A stretch of DNA of 64,000 nucleotides from assembly GCF_023838525.1 (NCBI RefSeq), contig NZ_JAHUQD010000009.1, positions 1 through 64,000 of the forward strand, written 5' to 3'. A program made the position numbers and the translations under genes. The notes below the pieces were generated by a model. It did not search any database and was not told where the DNA came from. It saw nothing but the letters and a program-made list of their open reading frames with translations. Positions 53,929-63,248 of this stretch are shown here, piece after piece (position 1 is the first letter of the stretch; every line of letters starts with the position of its first letter). The DNA comes from Caldicoprobacter algeriensis. GTDB taxonomy: Bacteria > Bacillota > Clostridia > Caldicoprobacterales > Caldicoprobacteraceae.

Positions 53929-54351
53929 TTACTGAGAAGTTTGTGTGGATTGAGATGAACTTTGCTGAGTAAATGGACACCGCCCGCCGAAACCCATACC
54001 TCTTCTTCGTCCGAAACCGCCATTAAATTTGCCACGGCCAAATCCTGGCAGGTACCCTTGTTCGGCTCGGAATTTCTCCATCTGGTCTATTCTCTGCTTC
54101 ATAGCTTCAGCCCGTTCTTGGTCGATTACTCCAAACTCTAGATACTTATCCACGATCTGTTTTTTAAGCTCAGCAATTTTTGAGTACAGATCTGCCAGTT
54201 CCTTTTTCTGTGATTCACTAAGCTGTGTTCCTGTAGCGTTGGAAGGAGTTTGTGCCGGCGTCTGTGTATTTTCGTTTTGGGCCCACGCAATGGGAACTGC
54301 AATGGCTCCTACCAGCATTATGGCTATGGCCATTATCCACCATTTCTTCAA
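53929..54351 (-). CDS. DUF2680-family secreted protein
   Basis: A 140-residue exported protein. The signal peptide runs through WWIMAIAIMLVGAIAVPIAWAQ. A Thr/Gln/Pro-rich linker follows, then a charged helix (SESQKKELADLYSKIAELKKQ, with QERAEAMKQRIDQMEKF) that is the DUF2680 core. The tail is Gly, Arg and Phe rich (GRGKFNGGFGRRRGMGFGGRC). Function is unknown. The TTG start follows GAGGAGG by nine bases. It converges on the glycosyltransferase gene, and a 199-base gap without features separates it from aroC. Confidence 0.85.
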   Translation of the reverse strand: MKKWWIMAIAIMLVGAIAVPIAWAQNENTQTPAQTPSNATGTQLSESQKKELADLYSKIAELKKQIVDKYLEFGVIDQERAEAMKQRIDQMEKFRAEQGYLPGFGRGKFNGGFGRRRGMGFGGRCPFTQQSSSQSTQTSQ

Positions 54352-54550
54352 GTCTGTTCACCTCCTCTTTAGATTTGTGTATTTAATATTGTACCCGTGT
54401 TCTATATTAAAGTTGTGAATGTCATGTGAATATTGTATGAATAATTTGTAAATTATAGAGGAGCCGATTCATCGAAAAAAATTCAAACATAGCTTACAAA
54501 GATAAAACTCAAGCACGGCTTGCTGGGAACTGTTTAAAATTATAGCCCTC

Positions 54551-55651
54551 TCAAGACAATGCCTTTTTTATGAGGTCTATTCTGGACAGTATGCGCTGGA
54601 AGAGCAAGTCCACTACTGTAATGGCTGCCATAGCTTCCACCACTACTACTGCTCGGGGAACTATTACGGGGTCATGCCTGCCTGTTAGCTTAAGCTGTGT
54701 GTTCTGCATATCGTGCGTTACCGTATTTTGCGGAATGCGAATGGAAGGTGTGGGTTTAAATGTTGCACGGAATACGATGGGGAACCCCTCGCTTATCCCT
54801 CCGGTTATACCACCCGAGTTGTTGGTGAGCTTGATAAGCCCTTTATCTGGATCGTAGGTCAAAGGGTCATTGTTCTGCGAACCGGTGAGGTAAGCTGCCT
54901 CAAATCCTCTGCCAAATTCGATGCCCTTTACCGCACCAATGGACATTATGGCTTTGGCGAGGGCCGCGTCAAGCTTGTCGAATACCGGCTCTCCTACTCC
55001 GCTGGGCAGACCCTGTATTACGCATTCCACAACCCCGCCTGCCGAATCGCCCTTTTCCTTGAGCTGCTGGATGTACTCTGCAGCCTTTTTCGCTGCTTCG
55101 CAGTCAGGCATGGCGAATTGGTTACGATATATCTCGTTTTCGTCAAATTTTTCCCGATTAATCTTTATTGGTCCTATAGAGAGGGTATATGCCTGTATTT
55201 TCACCCCTAGTTGGGACAAAACCTTTTTGGCAATGGCGCCGGCGGCGACACGGGCGGCCGTTTCCCTGCCTGATGCACGGCCGCCGCCTCTATAATCCCA
55301 TATGCCGTATTTCTGATGATAGGTATAGTCAGCATGGCCAGGGCGATATACATGGGCAATTTGCGAGTAGTCTTTGGACCGCTGATCCTCATTAGGGATG
55401 ATGAGGGATATGGGCGTGCCTGTGGTTAGGCCCTCAAAAACCCCTGACAGTATGGTTACCTTATCTCCTTCCTGCCGTGACGTGGAATAGGGGGATTGCC
55501 CAGGTCTTCGTCTATTCAGATCCTTCTGAATGTCTTCTTCGCACAGTGGAATGCCGGCCGGGCATCCATCAACGACCACTCCTAGAGCTTTGCCGTGGGA
55601 TTCACCCCAGGTGGTGACGGTGAAGTTCTTTCCGATGGTTGAACCTGACAT
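54551..55651 (-). CDS. aroC: Chorismate synthase
   Basis: A 366-residue enzyme that converts 5-enolpyruvylshikimate 3-phosphate to chorismate, the last step of the shikimate pathway, using reduced FMN. It starts GKNFTVTTWGESHGKALG and has GGRASGRETAARVAAGAIA and, near the end, DPVIVPRAVVVVEAM. These are the three chorismate synthase signatures. Length is normal. ATG at 55651 follows AAGGAGG by six bases. No other aro genes are beside it, so it is a lone gene. Divergent from the activase gene. Confidence 0.97.
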   Translation of the reverse strand: MSGSTIGKNFTVTTWGESHGKALGVVVDGCPAGIPLCEEDIQKDLNRRRPGQSPYSTSRQEGDKVTILSGVFEGLTTGTPISLIIPNEDQRSKDYSQIAHVYRPGHADYTYHQKYGIWDYRGGGRASGRETAARVAAGAIAKKVLSQLGVKIQAYTLSIGPIKINREKFDENEIYRNQFAMPDCEAAKKAAEYIQQLKEKGDSAGGVVECVIQGLPSGVGEPVFDKLDAALAKAIMSIGAVKGIEFGRGFEAAYLTGSQNNDPLTYDPDKGLIKLTNNSGGITGGISEGFPIVFRATFKPTPSIRIPQNTVTHDMQNTQLKLTGRHDPVIVPRAVVVVEAMAAITVVDLLFQRILSRIDLIKKALS

Positions 55652-55854
55652 AGGGAACCTCCTTGAATTGAGTTTTATAGAATTGTATCATTTTGGAGCC
55701 AAGCTGTACAACATACTTCAGTAAATTTGGTTGTGAAGGATACGCAACTTTAAAGGATAAATTTTTATAACAAAACAAAAATAAGTTTTACAAGAGAGTT
55801 ACTTTTTAAGCCGAGCAAATTTAAAGATAGGGAGATGAATTATTCAACAGAAGG

Positions 55855-55863
55855 TGTTAAAAT
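55855..55863 (+). promoter_or_regulatory. Extended -10 (TGTTAAAAT) before the activase gene
   Basis: TGTTAAAAT lies 48 bases before the ATG of the large activase, with no clear -35. Confidence 0.4.
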
Positions 55864-55910
55864 ATTTTTAAATATTTCAACGCTTAAGCCGGGGGAGGAA
55901 AAGGGAAACG

Positions 55911-58900
55911 ATGGTCAGCACAGGTATCTGTCTAGGTTCTACCAGTGTAAGTGTTGCAAGCGTCCAACTAGAGGGTGATTTTTTACGCATAGTTGATACC
56001 CTCTGGATTCCACATGGTGGGTCTCCTAATTCGGTTTTTGAAAGAGTTTTTTCTTCTTTGAACTGCGAATTTGTAGCGGTAACAGGCAGGAAGTTTGCCC
56101 GGCGCATAAGGTTGCTCAAAATATCGGAGCCCGAGGCTGTGGAAATCGCATATAGACATTTATCAAATAAATACCCTGGTATAGACACAATTATATCAGC
56201 TGGAGGCGAGATGTTTATAGCATATAAATTAAATACAAAAGGCAATATAGTGAACATCATATCGGGTAACAAATGTGCATCGGGTACAGGGGAATTCTTT
56301 ATGCAGCAGATAAAAAGAATGGGCCTGCTTCCTGAAGAAGCTTTGAGGATTGCAGAACAACCACCATACACTGTGGCAGGGCGCTGTTCAGTGTTTTGTA
56401 AAAGCGACTGTACCCATGCTTTGAATAAAGGAGAGCCTAAAGGGCGTGTGGTATCAGGTTTGTGTAAAATGATGGCATCAAAAGTGATAGAACTTTTAAG
56501 GAGATGTGATGCTTCAAAAGTACTTTTGATAGGAAAATGTGCTGAAAACAAGCTAATGGTGGATTATATAAAGGAAGAGTTCCCGGATGTAATAGTGGCA
56601 GATGAGGCTGGCTGTTTTGAAGCTTTTGGGACAGCGGTGTGGGCAGCATTGAATAAAGCACGTGTACCTGAAGGTGAAGGCAGGCTTATAGATGAGTTAG
56701 CCGCTTCTTTTTCGTATTTTGAACCTCTTATTAAATATTCTGATATGGTGGAGTTTAAAGAAATGCCCCGTGGTAGTGTAAAACCGGGTGAAGAGTGCAT
56801 TGTAGGTTTGGATGTCGGTTCTACCACTACTAAAGCAGTGGCTATAAGGATGAGCGATAATACTATAGTGGCTTCAGAATATCTCAGGACTAATGGTGAC
56901 CCCGTAGGTGCGGCACGGCAGTGCTATAAGAAAATTGCAGAGGAAATAAAGGGAGCAAAAGTTATAGGTTTAGGTGTTACGGGTTCTGGAAGGCAGATAG
57001 CAGGGCTGCATGCTATGGCTTCAGCAGTGGTAAATGAAATAATAGCCCACGCGACGGCAGCGGCATATTTTGATAAGGATGTTGATACTATATTTGAAAT
57101 AGGTGGCCAGGATGCGAAGTATACTTATCTGGTTCAGGGCGTACCGGCTGATTACGCTATGAATGAAGCCTGTTCTGCCGGTACTGGTTCCTTTTTGGAA
57201 GAAGCTGCCGGCGAAACTCTGGGTATCAGTGTATACCAGATAGCTGATATAGCATTACGGGGAGTAAAACCACCTAATTTTAACGACCAGTGCGCCGCAT
57301 TTATAAGCAGCGATATCAAAACGGCTATACAGGAAGGTATATCCAGAGAAGATATTGTAGCAGGGCTTGTATATTCGGTGTGCTTGAATTATATAAATAG
57401 AGTAAAGGGGAATAGGCCTATCGGTAATAGGATTTTTATGCAGGGTGGTGTGTGTTATAATCGTGCTGTTCCCCTTGCAATGGCGGCTATAACGGGTAAA
57501 AGGATAATAGTGCCGCCCGAGCCAGGACTTATGGGAGCCTTTGGTGTAGCACTTGTTGTTAAGCAGAAACTGGAAAAAGGTGAGGTAGAGAAACAGGCCT
57601 TTGACCTGGAGGTGCTGTCTAATCGAGAGGTAATCCATGTGAAGTCTTTTACATGTTCTGGCAAACCTGAAAACTGTGATCGTAAATGCAGTATAAACAT
57701 TTTGAAAATAGATGGGAAGAATTATCCGTTTGGTGGAGCATGCACAAAATACAGCAATGTTATCTCCAGCAAGGTCAAGCGGGGTAGGGACCTTGTTGCT
57801 GAGTTTGAGCGTTTAACGTTTGAAAACTACAGCAAAAATGAAGAAGGAAAAAATGGGCCTACAGTAGGAATACAACCTTCACTTATGACGAATATTTTAT
57901 ATCCGCTGTATTATACTTTCTTTACAGAACTTGGGGCTCGGGTAATCCTGGCGACTGATCCTGAATCAACGGGTTTTGAAATAAAAGGGGCGGCTTTTTG
58001 TTATCCTGCCGAGCTATCCCATGGTTATATGGCTTCTCTCATAAAGCTTAAGCCCGACTATATTTTCATACCTCATGTTAGGCAGATACCTGCTGGGAGT
58101 GAGTTGGGTTCAAAAGTGACGTGTCCTATTGTGCAGGCTGAACCTTATTATCTAAAAGCGGCTTTTGATGAGCTTAACGATTTTAAGCTGTTGTCTCCGG
58201 TGCTTGATTTTGCCAATGGATATGAGAATGCGGTGAATGAATTTGTAAAAGTTGGCATGGCTATGGGTTTTTCAGCGGCAGAGTCGGCTGCTGCTTACAG
58301 GGCGGCTATTGCCGCACAGCTCTCATATTTGAATAATCTAAAAAATATTGGAAAAGAATTCATGGAACAACTTGATAACCGTCCTGATGCCACGGTGATA
58401 GTCATTTTCGGTAGGCCCTACAATGCTCTTTCTGGCAGAGTAAATATGGGTATTCCCAAGAAATTTTCATCAAGAGGATATGATGTGATTCCTTTCCTCA
58501 TGCTTCCTTACGAAGAAGAGCTTTCTATGGATAATATGTACTGGGCTACAGGAGAGATGATAATTAAGGCTGCACGCTACGTCGAAAGGCATCCTTCACT
58601 GTTTGGAGTATATATAACGAATTTCAGCTGTGGACCTGATAGTTTTATTACAGGATATTTCAGGCGTATAATGGGGCAGAAACCCTCTCTCACATTGGAA
58701 ATAGATTCTCATACAGCCGATGCAGGGATAGATACCCGGGTGGAGGCTTTTTTGGATATAATCAAGGGTTATAAACAGGTAAAAAGATATTATCACGTAT
58801 CTTCACCCATGCAGTTTAAACCCTCTCGTGTGGAATACAAAAGGGGAATGCTGGAGGTGGTTGATTCTAAAGGCGATGTATATCCTATCATTCATCCCAG

Positions 58901-60158
58901 AGTGCATCTTATAATACCTTCCATGGGTGAACGGGCATCAAAGTTTGGTGCGGCTGCCTTGAGATACTGTGGTATAAGAGCTTCGGTATTGCCTGCGCCT
59001 TCGGAACTGGAGCTTAAGCTTGGTAGAGCGGATGCGTCGTGCAAGGAGTGCCTGCCTCTTATACTTACTCTGGGAAGTTTAAAACGCTATCTTGAAACGA
59101 GGCCTCAGGATGAGTTAACAGTTTATTTCATGCCTCAAACTAGCGGACCGTGTAGGTTCGGCCAGTACAACGTACTCATGCAGAACTGGGTAATGGACAA
59201 TCAAATAAAAGATGTGTCCTTTTTGTCGCTTTCCTCGGCCAATGCTTACGGTGGGCTGAGTATACCTATGCAGCTGAGGATATGGCGTTCTCAGGTGATA
59301 GCTGAGGTATTGGATGATATATACAGTGCAGTGATTACTCTTTCGAAAGATAGACAACAGGGGCTTGGTGTTTATAAAGAAGTGGAGAATAGGCTGCTAA
59401 ATGCTTTAGAGCATTTGCCCTGGAAAGATGTGAAAAAGGAGATAGCCCGCTGTGTAGAGTTACTTTCTAAAATAGATGTTGTGTGTGATATATCGCAAGC
59501 CAAAAAAGTCGCTCTTCTGGGTGAGATATATGTAAGAAGTGACGATTTTTCCCGTCAATATATAGTAGAAAAGCTGGCCGAGAGGGGGATTGCCACCAGG
59601 ACTGCGCCCTTGATAGAGTGGCTGTATTACTGCGATTATTTAGTAAAAAATTGTGTACTTCATGATAAACCTGCATGGAATGATAGGATCAGGGTGAGGT
59701 TCAGTGGTTTGATAAAGCGAAGGGAAGAGATGGAAATAAAATCTATGTTCAAAGGTGCAAAGCTTTATCGGCCTGCGGCTGTAAACGTGGACAGGTTGGT
59801 TAAATGTGCAGAAGGGCTTATGTCGGACAGGCTTACAGGGGAGGCAATACTCACGGTCGGGGGAACGATAGCTGAAATTGTAGATGAGGTAGATGGAGTA
59901 ATAGCCCTGGCGCCGTTTGGTTGTATGCCAGGCAGGATAGCTGAAGCGTTGATTTCTCATAAGCTGGAGGAACAAAAACTTAAAAGCGCTGAGGATGAGG
60001 AATATATAAGAAATGTGCTGGAGCAACATCTTAATCTTCCATTTTTGGCTATAGAAGTCGATGGGAACCCCTTCCCACAACTTATAGAATCCAGGATAGA
60101 GGCTTTTTGCTTACAGGTAGAGAAGCTGCATGCTACCAAACTAGCGCTTTCTCGATAA
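55911..60158 (+). CDS. Giant 2-hydroxyacyl-CoA dehydratase activase (BcrAD/BadFG, DUF2229 fusion)
   Basis: A 1415-residue fusion. Two ASKHA (BadF/BadG/BcrA/BcrD) ATPase domains come first, one at about 1-260 (NKCASGTGEFFMQQIKRMG) and one at about 297-560 (IVGLDVGSTTTKAVAIRM; NEACSAGTGSFLEEAAGE). A DUF2229 domain (about 640-860) and a C-terminal HgdB-like domain with Cys (TNFSCGPDSFI, CKECLPLI) follow. Such proteins activate radical dehydratases by ATP-driven electron transfer from a [4Fe-4S] cluster. No dehydratase subunit is adjacent, so its partner is unknown, or it may act on its own fused domain. Confidence 0.93.
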   Translation: MVSTGICLGSTSVSVASVQLEGDFLRIVDTLWIPHGGSPNSVFERVFSSLNCEFVAVTGRKFARRIRLLKISEPEAVEIAYRHLSNKYPGIDTIISAGGEMFIAYKLNTKGNIVNIISGNKCASGTGEFFMQQIKRMGLLPEEALRIAEQPPYTVAGRCSVFCKSDCTHALNKGEPKGRVVSGLCKMMASKVIELLRRCDASKVLLIGKCAENKLMVDYIKEEFPDVIVADEAGCFEAFGTAVWAALNKARVPEGEGRLIDELAASFSYFEPLIKYSDMVEFKEMPRGSVKPGEECIVGLDVGSTTTKAVAIRMSDNTIVASEYLRTNGDPVGAARQCYKKIAEEIKGAKVIGLGVTGSGRQIAGLHAMASAVVNEIIAHATAAAYFDKDVDTIFEIGGQDAKYTYLVQGVPADYAMNEACSAGTGSFLEEAAGETLGISVYQIADIALRGVKPPNFNDQCAAFISSDIKTAIQEGISREDIVAGLVYSVCLNYINRVKGNRPIGNRIFMQGGVCYNRAVPLAMAAITGKRIIVPPEPGLMGAFGVALVVKQKLEKGEVEKQAFDLEVLSNREVIHVKSFTCSGKPENCDRKCSINILKIDGKNYPFGGACTKYSNVISSKVKRGRDLVAEFERLTFENYSKNEEGKNGPTVGIQPSLMTNILYPLYYTFFTELGARVILATDPESTGFEIKGAAFCYPAELSHGYMASLIKLKPDYIFIPHVRQIPAGSELGSKVTCPIVQAEPYYLKAAFDELNDFKLLSPVLDFANGYENAVNEFVKVGMAMGFSAAESAAAYRAAIAAQLSYLNNLKNIGKEFMEQLDNRPDATVIVIFGRPYNALSGRVNMGIPKKFSSRGYDVIPFLMLPYEEELSMDNMYWATGEMIIKAARYVERHPSLFGVYITNFSCGPDSFITGYFRRIMGQKPSLTLEIDSHTADAGIDTRVEAFLDIIKGYKQVKRYYHVSSPMQFKPSRVEYKRGMLEVVDSKGDVYPIIHPRVHLIIPSMGERASKFGAAALRYCGIRASVLPAPSELELKLGRADASCKECLPLILTLGSLKRYLETRPQDELTVYFMPQTSGPCRFGQYNVLMQNWVMDNQIKDVSFLSLSSANAYGGLSIPMQLRIWRSQVIAEVLDDIYSAVITLSKDRQQGLGVYKEVENRLLNALEHLPWKDVKKEIARCVELLSKIDVVCDISQAKKVALLGEIYVRSDDFSRQYIVEKLAERGIATRTAPLIEWLYYCDYLVKNCVLHDKPAWNDRIRVRFSGLIKRREEMEIKSMFKGAKLYRPAAVNVDRLVKCAEGLMSDRLTGEAILTVGGTIAEIVDEVDGVIALAPFGCMPGRIAEALISHKLEEQKLKSAEDEEYIRNVLEQHLNLPFLAIEVDGNPFPQLIESRIEAFCLQVEKLHATKLALSR

Positions 60159-60192
60159 TAGAAGATGTTGGATTGTACCGTATTTGATAATA

Positions 60193-60201
60193 TGTTAAAA
60201 T
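60193..60201 (+). promoter_or_regulatory. Extended -10 (TGTTAAAAT) before acpS
   Basis: TGTTAAAAT lies 110 bases before acpS and equals the element before the activase gene. Confidence 0.35.
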
Positions 60202-60310
60202 ATTGTGTGAATTGTAAGTATACTGTTTTATTTGCGGTTTACAGTGAAATAACTGAATTTTTAATTATTTTTGTGATAAATGAGACATACATTCGGAAGG
60301 AAGAAGTACT

Positions 60311-60709
60311 GTGATTGTTGGGATTGGTATTGATATCATCGAAGTTGAACGAATAAAGAAAGCATGTAACAGTTTGCGTTTTTTGGAAAGAGTTTTTACT
60401 GAGGAAGAGCGAAAGTATTTTGAAAAGTGTGGGAATAATCCTCAGACAATAGCTGGGAATTTTGCGGCAAAAGAAGCGGTAATGAAGGCCTTAGGTACGG
60501 GTTTCAATGTGGGGTGGAAGAATATAGAGATACTTCACTCTTCCAAGGGGAAACCATATGTAAATCTCTACGGCAGGGCAGCATACAGTTTATCCTGTAT
60601 AGGTGGTAAAAAGGTGTGGGTTTCCATATCGCATATAAGAGGGTTGGCAATTGCCCAAGTCATTATGGAAGGTGAGGATGGGGAATATGTTTGTTGTAAC
60701 TCCAATTGA
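60311..60709 (+). CDS. acpS: Holo-[acyl-carrier-protein] synthase
   Basis: A 132-residue phosphopantetheinyl transferase that activates acyl carrier protein for fatty acid synthesis. GIGIDIIEVERIKK holds the Mg-binding Asp, and FTEEERKYF and GNFAAKEAVMKALGTGF (with the second metal Glu) complete the site. ISHIRGLAIAQVI ends the fold. GTG at 60311 follows GGAAGAAG. Its 3' end overlaps nnr by 32 bases, so the two are coupled. The order acpS, nnr, mazEF is the familiar Firmicutes acpS-alr-ndoA region without alr. Confidence 0.95.
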   Translation: MIVGIGIDIIEVERIKKACNSLRFLERVFTEEERKYFEKCGNNPQTIAGNFAAKEAVMKALGTGFNVGWKNIEILHSSKGKPYVNLYGRAAYSLSCIGGKKVWVSISHIRGLAIAQVIMEGEDGEYVCCNSN

Positions 60710-62276
60710 GATGAGGAGGATAGACCAGAGGGCCATTGAAGAGTTTGGTATTCCCGGGATTGTGCTCATGGAAAATGCCGCCCTTAAAGTCGTGGAAGTG
60801 ATACAAAAGGTTTACTTTTTAAAAGAGCAGGACAGGGTTGTCGTGTTGGTTGGTGTGGGCAATAACGGTGGTGACGGCCTGGCCGTTGCCCGTCACCTGT
60901 TTTTGAGGGGCGTGGGTGTAGATGTTTTTTTATTGGCACGGGAAGATGCTGTATCGGGGGATGCAGGGATCAATCTGGGTATTGTCAAAAAACTGGGGGT
61001 GCCCCTGGTTTTTGTACGGGATGAGAGCGATATATCAAGGCTCAAGGAGAGCTTGAAGGGTGCAACGCTTGTGGTTGATGCCATATTTGGTACAGGGCTT
61101 TCTAGGCCGGTTGAGGGGATTTTTGCAGAGGTGATCCAGCTGGTCAATCGCATGTCGGTGCCTGTTGTGGCTGTCGATATACCTTCGGGCATCAATGGCG
61201 CAGATGGGCGCGTTATGGGGACGGCCATAAAGGCTATGAATACGGTAACATTTGGGTATCCAAAAAGGGGGCATCTGCTATACCCGGGCCGAAAGCATAC
61301 TGGGAGGTTGCATGTTGTTCCCATAGGACTGCCGTTTGATAGCGCCCAGGTTGTTGGGGTGCAAGCTTTTACCCTGGATGTTAATGAAGCGGCTGGGATG
61401 CTTAAAGAGCGGCCTGCCGAGGGGCACAAGGGGACCTTTGGCAGGGTGGCCGTGGTGGCGGGTTCTACCGGCATGACGGGAGCTGCTTGCCTTGCCGCTA
61501 TGGCAGCATTGCACAGCGGAGCGGGGCTGGTAACTCTGGGGATACCGGCTAGCCTAAATGATATTTTGGAGAACAAGCTGACCGAGGTTATGACCAGGCC
61601 GCTGCAGGACCATGGAACGGGGTGCCTGCAGGAGGAGGCCCTGGATGATGTACTGGACCTAGTGAGGGATGCAGATGTTTTGGCCATAGGGCCAGGGCTG
61701 GGGAAAAGCGGTGCCGTGTTTGAAGTTTTAAGGAATATTTTAGGCAGGATTGATATATCCATAGTATTAGACGCAGATGGATTAAATCATATATCCCGGG
61801 ATATTAGTCTGCTCAGTAAGCATGCAGGGCCTGTGGTGATTACGCCCCATCCTGGGGAGATGGCAAGGTTGACAGGATTGAGCGTTGCTCAAATTGTGGA
61901 GTCTCCTGTGGAGGTGGCACAAAGGTTCTCACAGGAAACAGGAGTGGTGGTATTGCTAAAAGGTGCCACTACGGTGGTGTGCCATCCGGATGGCAGAGTA
62001 TACTTCAACACGACTGGGAATTCCGGGATGGCTACGGCGGGAAGCGGTGATGTTTTAACCGGCATCATTGCCGGATTTATTGCACAGGGGTATGAGCCTT
62101 TTAGCGCGGCGGTATTGGGTGCGTTTGTTCACGGCTATGCAGGCGATTTGGCGGCTGATGTCCACGGTCAGGCAGGAATGGTGGCTGGGGATATACTTAA
62201 GGCCGTGCCGCTGGCACTTAAGAAGATGTATAATTTGCTGGCAGAGCATTGTAAAAGTTGGTCACATCGTATATAA
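60678..62276 (+). CDS. nnr: Bifunctional NAD(P)H-hydrate repair enzyme
   Basis: A 532-residue fusion of the NAD(P)HX epimerase (NnrE, YjeF N-terminal) and the ADP-dependent dehydratase (NnrD). The N-terminal half has MENAALKVVE and GVGNNGGDGLAVARHLFLRG. The C-terminal kinase-fold half has HKGTFGRVAVVAGSTGMTGA, a VITPHPGEMARLTG loop and the catalytic NSGMATAGSGDVLTGIIAG. It restores hydrated NADH and NADPH. ATG at 60678 follows GGAAGGTGAGG. ATG at 60687 is also possible. It is cotranscribed with acpS. Confidence 0.95.
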   Translation: MGNMFVVTPIEMRRIDQRAIEEFGIPGIVLMENAALKVVEVIQKVYFLKEQDRVVVLVGVGNNGGDGLAVARHLFLRGVGVDVFLLAREDAVSGDAGINLGIVKKLGVPLVFVRDESDISRLKESLKGATLVVDAIFGTGLSRPVEGIFAEVIQLVNRMSVPVVAVDIPSGINGADGRVMGTAIKAMNTVTFGYPKRGHLLYPGRKHTGRLHVVPIGLPFDSAQVVGVQAFTLDVNEAAGMLKERPAEGHKGTFGRVAVVAGSTGMTGAACLAAMAALHSGAGLVTLGIPASLNDILENKLTEVMTRPLQDHGTGCLQEEALDDVLDLVRDADVLAIGPGLGKSGAVFEVLRNILGRIDISIVLDADGLNHISRDISLLSKHAGPVVITPHPGEMARLTGLSVAQIVESPVEVAQRFSQETGVVVLLKGATTVVCHPDGRVYFNTTGNSGMATAGSGDVLTGIIAGFIAQGYEPFSAAVLGAFVHGYAGDLAADVHGQAGMVAGDILKAVPLALKKMYNLLAEHCKSWSHRI

Positions 62277-62473
62277 TACTGAATATAGTTATGGTGTATG
62301 TTAGCACATCAGCGTGAGACCCGCCATAAATCTTCCTGCTTTTTCAAATAAGCATAGCTGATATTGGTCTGTGGAGGCAGGGGGTAATTTTGTGCAGGTG
62401 GGAAGCTCCGGTTTTTGCTAGGGAGCAGTTAAGGTGGGAATCTTGAGTACATAATTTATAGGAGGTGCCCACT

Positions 62474-62749
62474 GTGGCTGAATTAAAGAAGATTTTGGTG
62501 AGCTTACCTGATAGCCTTTTGAGGGAAGTTGATGAGATTGTTGCAATTGAGAAGAGAAACAGGAGCGAGTTTATTCGAGAAGCCATGAAACTTTACATCA
62601 GGGAGAGACATAAAATGGAAATAAGGGAAAAGATGAAAAAGGGCTACGAAGAGATGGCAAAGATAAATGCCGAGTTGAGCAAGGTAGGATTTGAGTCCAG
62701 CAACGAGGCGTTGGCGACTTATGAAGCCCTTTTATCGGAGAGTGAATGA
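62474..62749 (+). CDS. ndoAI: MazE/EndoAI-type antitoxin (ribbon-helix-helix)
   Basis: A 91-residue antitoxin. The ribbon-helix-helix part is KKILVSLPDSLLREVDEIVAIEKRNRSEFIREAMKLYI, which binds DNA and represses the operon. The acidic, helical C-terminus (EEMAKINAELSKVGFESSNEALATYE) should wrap the toxin. It is the Bacillus EndoAI type, which has an RHH fold in place of the AbrB fold of E. coli MazE. GTG at 62474 follows AGGAGG by eight bases. The toxin gene starts six bases after its stop. Confidence 0.93.
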   Translation: MAELKKILVSLPDSLLREVDEIVAIEKRNRSEFIREAMKLYIRERHKMEIREKMKKGYEEMAKINAELSKVGFESSNEALATYEALLSESE

Positions 62750-62755
62750 TTAATT

Positions 62756-63106
62756 ATGATAGTGAGAAGAGGAGAAATCTATTACGCTGACCTCAGCCCT
62801 GTAGTGGGCTCGGAGCAGGGCGGAGTGAGGCCGGTGCTCATAGTACAAAACGATATAGGAAACAAATACAGTCCCACCGTCATCGTGGCGGCCATCACTT
62901 CGCAGATTAACAAGGCCAAGCTTCCCACCCATGTGGAGCTCAGCGCATCCGAGTATGGGCTGCCCAAGGATTCGGTCATTTTGCTTGAGCAAATAAGGAC
63001 AATTGATAAAAAGAGGTTGAGGGAAAAAATATGCACGCTGTCGTCCGAGGTTATGGAAAAGGTAAACGAGGCACTGCAGATAAGCTTAGGACTTATTGAT
63101 CTGTAA
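62756..63106 (+). CDS. ndoA: MazF/EndoA-type mRNA interferase toxin
   Basis: A 116-residue PemK/MazF RNase, which cuts single-stranded mRNA at a short sequence (UACAU in the Bacillus relative). It starts [32 protein letters not shown], the conserved catalytic region with Arg and Thr positions, and has the [16 protein letters not shown] segment. Length is normal. It forms a type II toxin-antitoxin pair with the preceding gene. In the Firmicutes core order, alr usually lies upstream. Here the 197 bases before the antitoxin hold no gene. Confidence 0.95.
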   Translation: MIVRRGEIYYADLSPVVGSEQGGVRPVLIVQNDIGNKYSPTVIVAAITSQINKAKLPTHVELSASEYGLPKDSVILLEQIRTIDKKRLREKICTLSSEVMEKVNEALQISLGLIDL

Positions 63107-63248
63107 ATCAGGATGAGGCGGGCGTTTAATTTTTTGATTGTAAGTGGGCTGATTATGGAGTAGAGATAACGGGCGTGGAATCTAATCCTTATATGCGCGA
63201 GGAGAGTACTGCACCAGAAACAACAAAAGGACTAAAAAGGAGTACTGC

